A stretch of DNA of 64,000 nucleotides, taken from contig SCFE01000082.1 of NCBI GenBank assembly GCA_004352715.1, positions 1,509,554 through 1,573,553 of the forward strand, in the 5' to 3' direction. This document shows positions 58,201 through 64,000 of this stretch, piece after piece. Source of the DNA: Hofstenia miamia (taxonomy: Eukaryota; Xenacoelomorpha; Acoela). Position 1 is the stretch's first letter; each line of letters opens with the position of its first letter. The position numbers were made by a program, and so were the translations under genes. The notes under the pieces are model-generated. The model had not been told where the DNA came from, searched no databases, and worked only from the letters and a program-made list of their open reading frames with translations.

Positions 58201-58800
58201 AAAACTTGACAAAGTGGGACCTTTCCTCATGTTCCCTTGGATACGGTACTGAATGAACAATAACACAATGCTTAAAAATATCTAGTTAATAAATTCATTA
58301 GGCTTTAGCTATACCCACTTTGCATACGATTAATTTCTATTGAACCTTGCAGAAATACGAAAAGCTTTCAAACTTAAGTGATAGTTCTTTGTTTGACTTG
58401 AACACAGAGAATTAGAACAAGCAGACAGTGATGTGGGTCAAAAGGTTCCTAATCATTAAAACCAATATAAAGAAGAGGGAAGTTATATTGATATCATTAA
58501 ATTTTATCAATAACTATTGGCTTATAGTATGCATGTAATGTAGATGCTAAGATAATGCTGACTTATCATAACATGTTTTTGAAACTAGAGAAAGCATGTT
58601 AAAGGAACCAATTTGCAAGTTATGTCAATCTGCATTATTAATTTGGATGCATAAATGGATGTTGATGTGCTTCATTTTAATGGCAATGAACATTGTAATG
58701 GATTGCCAGTTAAGAATGCTTGCTGCAAGGAGGCTTAACAGTAAAAAAATGAAAAGAAATTATCTTGGTTGATACAAAAATTAGTATTGAAGAATATTTA
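55294..58800. other. AT-rich region and 133-base gap at 55952-56084; likely channel intron
   Basis: The channel's upstream exons should lie to the right of 55293, but none was recognised. (TA)n precedes the gap. Positions 56600-56760 repeat words such as GGCCGAATT. About 57750-57815 reads RAKNWLADTEEWKRHP on the plus strand, which recalls the tail of LINE ORF2 proteins but is too short to call. Confidence 0.4.
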
Positions 58801-59611
58801 TTTATTAAAAATCATTGTTATGGTATATATTGTTCAACACATGCATGATACTGCGCATCTAAAAATTCTAAAGATTGGATCTCTGCTAAAAATGAATGTG
58901 AAAGAAACTTTAATGGAAGTCTAGTAGCAACTGAAAGATTAGACGAAGCTCTGAACGCTTTAAGTGAACACTTCCAAATACATAGCAACTGAAAGATTAG
59001 ACGAAGCTCTGAACGCTTTAAGTGAACACTTCCAAATACACAAATTCTACAAAAGCCCAAAAACCACTGCCCATTGGATTGGCGCATATGTTAATCAATA
59101 TGGCAAATCTCTTTGGTTAAATAACGAAACGTTTGAGGACAAAATAATATCAGTTGGTCATTGTATTATGAAGATTGATAATTATTTTGAAAGGCGCAGT
59201 TGCACAGAAAGATTTGTTGACAGGAATGAATATGCTATATGCAAAGGAAACTTGAAAAATGAAAATTCGAATGAGATGTGTAAAAAAAGAATAATGAAAT
59301 GTAATGAAAATGCATACTATTACAAAATGGATATATTCTGGCGTAATCCTTCTTATTTCACTAAAAGAAGTCCATGTGATCTTGCCTATCCTGGCTCATC
59401 ACTATTGTATTTCAACAGTGCGGAAGAAATAGACTATATTTTAGAAAACTACAAAGGTAGTTATCTTATTGGGGCAAATGATGTCAGTGAAACAGGAAAA
59501 TGGAGGTGGTTTGAGGGTAAAAAAGGAATTGATTTTAGCAATGTTCAAAATTTTGATAAGAATGTAGCTAAAGGATGCTTAATAAAGACTAAGCCTAAAG
59601 AAAATTTGTAG
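58801..59611 (+). pseudogene. Tandem C-type-lectin-domain protein, broken by a 58-bp duplication
   Basis: The frame from about 58810 reads NHCYGIYCSTHA, a TGA at 58846, then SKDWISAKNECERNFNGSLV and ATERLDEALNALSEHF. A 58-bp tandem duplication (58925-58982 and 58983-59040) then shifts the frame, and coding continues in the next frame to a stop at 59611. That part has TTAHWIGAYVNQYGKSLWLN, VGHCIMKID, SCTERF and EYAICKGN, which completes a first C-type lectin domain (W..AK..C ... HWIGA ... C ... C ... C). A second domain follows: CDLAYPGSSLLYFNSAEEID, then LIGANDVSETGKWRWFEGKK, and KGCLIK before the stop, so it is cut short. Such domains are usually secreted or membrane-bound glycan binders. 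No signal peptide was found. It is a pseudogene, or a gene with an assembly error. Confidence 0.7.
58925..59040. repeat. Exact 58-bp tandem duplication within the lectin gene
   Basis: TAGCAACTGAAAGATTAGAC starts copy 1 at 58925 and copy 2 at 58983. The copies are identical apart from the last base or two. Fifty-eight is not a multiple of three, so the reading frame shifts. Confidence 0.95.
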
Positions 59612-59965
59612 TTTAATGCATGCATTTCCCACTAAGTACGCAAAATTTGATAAAATTTCAAAAACCTGTTGTGACGTAAGTGTTCCAATGAAGATAGCAC
59701 TATGATAGGCTAAATATGGAATTGGAATATTATACTGAAGTAGAAACTGATTTCTTGTATTTTTCCAAAGAATAATTATGTCTCTGTAATAATCAGTGTA
59801 ATAATAATCAGTGGTAAGCCATTGCAAATGTGTGTCTACAAAAATGCTCAATTTTTTATGTCTGCTAATCACTGTTTAGCACAGAAAAAGCCGCTTGATG
59901 TATATTGGCAACCAGGGTGATATAGCGCATAGCCTTTCAAATAAATTGTTGTAAAATTGTATTTA
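59612..59965. other. Intergenic sequence
   Basis: A minus-strand frame (59579-59872) has no recognised motif and overlaps the lectin 3' end. Confidence 0.4.
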
Positions 59966-59967
59966 GT

Positions 59968-60515
59968 GTGCCCGGAAAGTCTTAAGAATTTTTCCAAAAA
60001 AAATATACATAGACTTTCATAAAAATAACTTTATTTCCAAGTTATTTAATCACCATTATATCTAATAACAACTTTACAATACAGATAGAGTATATTCATG
60101 TCATCCTTGAATCAGTCTTGAAGAACTTGTTTAAACCACTGCAGTGAGGCAACTATGTTTGTTTGAAACGCAATTTCGCCAATTTTAACCTTACTGATGG
60201 GCAAAGCTTACATAGCTTTCTCTTGTTATGGTTTCTTCAGGTTCTGTTACCTCGAGGTGACATTTGCTATCTCTTGTGAATACAAACAATAGTAGAGGTA
60301 GAGATTTACGATTTTCAAGGTTTGGTATATTGATGCTGCCCTTAGAAAATAAAGGCTACATACAATATCTCAATGCACGTGTGTGTGTTAATAATATATC
60401 ATGCAACTGGTAATTGGTTGAAAGGCTCAATGTTGTGTGATTTTCTTAAAGTTACAGTTATCCATAAATATCAAACATTAAATGCTTCACAGTGAAATTC
60501 CTAAGACTTTTTGAT
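59968..60515. mobile_element. Possible short mariner-like non-autonomous element
   Basis: The left end has GGAAAGTCTTAAGAATTTTT at about 59975, and near 60495-60512 the sequence AAATTCCTAAGACTTTTT reads as its imperfect reverse complement (shared AAAGTCTTAxGAATTT). The element is about 545 bp. The minus strand near 60190-60060 reads IVASLQWFKQVLQD, which may be a transposase C-terminal remnant. No clean target duplication was confirmed. Confidence 0.5.
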
Positions 60516-62250
60516 GAAATAAACATGTGTTAAAATGGAAATCATTCTAAAATTATTATCAATTAAAAGTGGGTATTTTAATAAATACTCATTTTGTCAA
60601 TGGCGCTTACCATTATATACATATATACAAGAATGCATAGTTTTTCCCAAGCTTAAACAACAAAAATTTCAAAATTTCACAAGGTTTTCCATTGTAGTTC
60701 AAGAAAAATTTTCTTAATGTAAAAAGTTCCTAGATAAAGCTATATAATATACGGAATACAAAATATAAATAAACGAATAAAAAACTTTTCTAACTTTGAC
60801 AATTAAAAGCATAAGTCTGCCATTGTTGTTAATACTATGTCAAAAACAATAGTGTAATTTCATTAATTTAAGTTCGTTTTGCATTTGCAAAGTTTTCATT
60901 ATAAAAAAGTGCTAATGAATTTCACAGCTTATTCTCGAAATAATACATTAATTTGGGAAAACATTACAACTCTCCTATAGACTGGAAACAGTTGTTCAAA
61001 ATCTCATTGCAATATTATGTAATTTAAAGATTAACTTATTATATTTGCACATTTTATATTCTCGTCTGTGATGAAATTGAGAAATTAATTGCTATAAAAT
61101 TTACACAGATTTACTAAAACTTTTAAACTTTAAATATAAACGCATATCATGAGTGATAGCGCTAAGATTTGAAACGAGCAGGAATATTTTTGGAGTCATC
61201 TAGCATAGTATTTATAATATTTAGTGCTCGTAGTTTTCGCATGGTTTATTCAGATGACAGATCTAAGCAAATATATTTGTTTAACGGTTAAACTTTAACC
61301 TTAAGCAGCTTGTTGTCCTTTAAAAAGGACAAACTAATTTTGAAAATTTTCAAAGAATTTTCTCCAAGCTTATAGGAAGTATTGAATTTGCCTTGGATAT
61401 GAATATTTGGTTCATATGCTTGAAATTAATGTTAAAAAGTTCTACTAAAGCGTACTGCTGAGTCCGAAATACTTGAAAATATTAAATAATTTTCTTTGAA
61501 AATTTCGATTTTTTATAAAAGATTCATATTATTTCCATACCAAACGGTAATGAAATTTAAGATTTAGAGCCCATCAGAGCAACAGCGAACTTTAACTAGT
61601 TACCTATATGTGCATCACATGCGAAAGCCCAAGATGCTCTCCCTGCATAAAATATAAAACCGCCCTATAAAAATTTGCACGATTAGATTTTCGTCTTGAC
61701 GCAAACTACATGCAAAAAATTTGACCTTAATTCTTTCTGTTTGTTACAAAAACATGTTTACAGAGCCCCTTTTCCATTTGGCCCCCTGCAGTTGCGGTAT
61801 CTGATGGTCTCTAGCGTTGAAACTGATGTGGACAGATCTCCCAAACCCATTGAATTTCGCCGAGCTTAAATGCAGAGGTCACGGCGGCGATTATGCTCGT
61901 GACAGGAGATTTCGCATAATGGTACGTCTGAATGGGACAATGCTGAGTCGCCTTCTAGGCAGGAAATGATTGAGAAAACACTCCTCCACCTCATGATACT
62001 TTCACACTTTGAATAGATTTGTTACTCTTTGAGTTATAAGCATTTAATTTTTTCTTCAAGAACCGTAATTCATTTTAAGAAATTCTTGGATAGTTTAGGG
62101 TTAAGGCATTGCTATCGCTAATTGTATTGCCAGATTGTAGAAATGAAAATTCAATTAGGGCAACAATTTCTATGTATATGAATGAATGATGATCTGTTTC
62201 AATAGCTTGGTTGGATGTCTACTATAGCAGCAACCTTCATTGATGATGTT
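60516..62250. other. AT-rich intergenic sequence, nothing recognised
   Basis: No supportable gene, RNA or transposon ends were found. Confidence 0.45.
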
Positions 62251-62256
62251 ACTTAC

Positions 62257-62450
62257 AGATAAGATTTTGACTTCAGCGCATGATGTGCATGGAAGGCAGA
62301 ACCGTTCCTTCTTTCAAAGCTTATCTCCCATTCTTCATAAGCCGCTGATATCAATCCTGCAACAACTTGTGTTACTTGTCTATAATTGATAACATCTTCA
62401 CTCCATGTACCTTCAAGGTGGCGATGTATCTGTTCGTCATGAATTAATTG
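62257..62450 (-). CDS. Candidate internal exon of an unidentified gene
   Basis: The minus-strand frame has IHRHLEGTWSEDVINYRQVT, then QVVAGLISAAYEEWEISFER, and HAHHALKSKSYL. It ends at a strong donor (TTATCT|GTAAGT at 62256-62251). An acceptor-like CATGACGAACAG lies upstream at about 62440, though the frame stays open to 62477. Its composition (balanced E, R, H and W) is less AT-driven than neighbouring chance frames. I do not recognise the family, and no partner exon was found in the 1.5 kb to the right. It is on the same strand as the channel gene but shows no channel motif. Confidence 0.3.
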
Positions 62451-62479
62451 ATCATTTAAAAAAATGGGAAATGTCAAGA

Positions 62480-64000
62480 AAGCATTTCATGTATATCATT
62501 TCAATGGTCAAAAACTAGTTTCGAAAAATAGGATTTTTGTTATTATTTACTAAGTTTCTATTATATGAAACATGCATAAATCAGAATTTTGAACGACAAA
62601 TTTTTTAATCTTAGACTTTTGTGTAAGCTAAAATATATTTGCTTTACAGGTAAAACGAAGCATTAAAATTTGAATGAAAGAAGCAAGGTTAACAATCAAC
62701 GACTAATTCCTCAAACAATAAAGAAGAGTCAGGATTCAAACGTTTCCCATTACGGAAGTTTACTGCAGTCGGATCCGTTTTCTTTAAATATAAGGCTAAT
62801 TTTAGAGAATAAAATTGGTGTATTTTCAAGGTAAAATAACAAAATTTTTAAGTTCGATAATTAATAAAAAAAAAGATTTTCAATATGCTAACAAAAGATT
62901 GAATATCTCTCATCGCATTGCAAAAAATTTTCGCACCGCCGTAACAGTGATCATGTCCCGCATCCTCTTTAGACATAGTACAATATTAGTAAATATAATA
63001 CTGATGTATTCCATTATTTCATATCGACATCTTTGATAATGTTGCCTTCCGGTAACAGTATAATTGGGACAAAGTAATTTTCTAAATCAGCAAATCTTTT
63101 TTAATGACGCATGTGCGGTCAATGAAGCCCATAGAGTACTTAAATGCAATTCTAAGCAATTTCCAACTCTTATAATATTTTGAAGTAACACAACGATACC
63201 AATAAATATCAAAACCTTATGCAAACTTTTCAGAATTTTTCAGCCTTACTGAAAATGTTGGTTTGAAAATATTTGCAATTGTAATAATTGCTGAAGACTT
63301 CTACATGGTGTTAGCTAATAAAGAGAGGCAGATAATAGAGTTAATAATTGCTTGGATAAACATTTTGAATTAATATTATCGTGCAACGTGGTTTCCATAA
63401 TTCAAATATAATACTGTTCATAAAATACAGTAATATTAATGCAAAATTCTTAAACAACTGACAAAATATATGAAAACACATGCGAATTTAGGAGATTCAA
63501 CACGTGAAATGTCAGAGGCATTATTTATGTGACCCGCCTTCGTCTGAATGGTACAATTAATGGTTCAAGATAAACTCAATTTACAACCAACTTTTCGATA
63601 ACATCTTGCATTCATGTTTTAGTTCACACGAAAATTACCTACAGATTTATAACTTACGCAAAAAATTATTTTGCTGTTTTATAATTTATGGATCGAATTC
63701 AAAAACTTAGTCTAGTAAATGAAAAAAGTGGCTTTAAATTGGAGAAGGAATGTGAGATTAATAACCCTAAAATTTTTGCAGTCCCTAAATATATAGGTAA
63801 ATTTACATATGTATATATACTGCATATTTGAGAATCTCTAGGGGTTCTAATAAATACATGACTGTGTGTGCAACTAGCTCTCCGTAAATTTGTATAACAC
63901 TCAAGACTGACTGAATCGCAGGCATAAATCAACTGGTGTGTTCTTCGAAGAAAATTATAATATATATATATATATATATAAATAGGAAAAAAATTTTGAC
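62480..64000. other. AT-rich sequence to window end, (TA)n at 63959-63980
   Basis: Only motif-free short frames are present (62815-63036 plus and 63699-63932 minus). A pure TA tract lies near the end. Confidence 0.5.

Noticed and set aside
1-64000. CRISPR array, operon-like gene cluster or prokaryotic defence system
   Set aside because: No regularly spaced repeats, no densely packed frames and clear introns. The window is eukaryotic.

Overview
This is an AT-rich, intron-containing animal genome segment. It has a 45-nt intron, split universal stress protein (USP) genes, a pentameric ligand-gated chloride-channel-type gene and C-type lectin sequence. There is no bacterial operon structure, CRISPR array or recognisable rRNA or tRNA. 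Animal USP genes argue for a non-vertebrate, probably non-insect invertebrate (crustacean, lophotrochozoan, tunicate and cnidarian are all possible). The sequence alone does not settle the phylum. Most of the window is transposon debris, and several assembly gaps (N runs) are flanked by (TA)n.

Layout. 1-7.6 kb holds relics: a piggyBac tail, a long decayed LINE, and two hAT fragments, one ending in a large foldback palindrome. 7.7-10.4 kb is a hAT-type element with exact 14-bp terminal inverted repeats (TIRs) and an exact 8-bp target duplication (TSD); inside are a piggyBac 5' end and a 971-bp tandem duplication. 10.5-11.1 kb is a mariner-like relic. 11.9-14.6 kb is a Ty3/gypsy pol relic split in its integrase by a 1,031-bp hAT element with an exact 8-bp TSD. 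15.66-22.37 kb is a CR1/L2-like LINE with a PHD-type ORF1, split by a pogo-type element with a four-CxxC tail and again by a block of unknown origin. 24.4-27.6 kb is a second PHD-type LINE on the minus strand, with a repeated segment and a gap.

Host genes. An apparently intact two-exon USP gene lies on the plus strand at 29.8-31.85 kb. A diverged, damaged USP paralogue lies on the minus strand at 41.6-44.0 kb, tail to tail with it and with an intron in the same place. Its intron carries a deleted mariner, its 3' flank a LINE fragment, and its 5' flank a dispersed repeat. Four exons of a Cys-loop anion-channel subunit lie on the minus strand at 51.66-55.29 kb: Cys-loop, pre-TM1, TM1-TM3 and TM4. 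They join in frame, and the 5' exons lie in unrecognised sequence or outside the window. A tandem C-type-lectin-domain sequence at 58.8-59.6 kb is broken by a 58-bp tandem duplication and a stop. A candidate exon of unknown function lies at about 62.26-62.45 kb.

Short non-autonomous hAT-type elements with recognisable TIRs and 8-bp TSDs are scattered through 29-51 kb and form at least two families. I found no new defence or metabolic system. The most interesting points are the nested insertions with exact target duplications, the pogo element's zinc-finger-like tail and subterminal repeats, the inverted USP pair with a changed nucleotide-binding motif, and the tiny in-frame intron in the channel gene.
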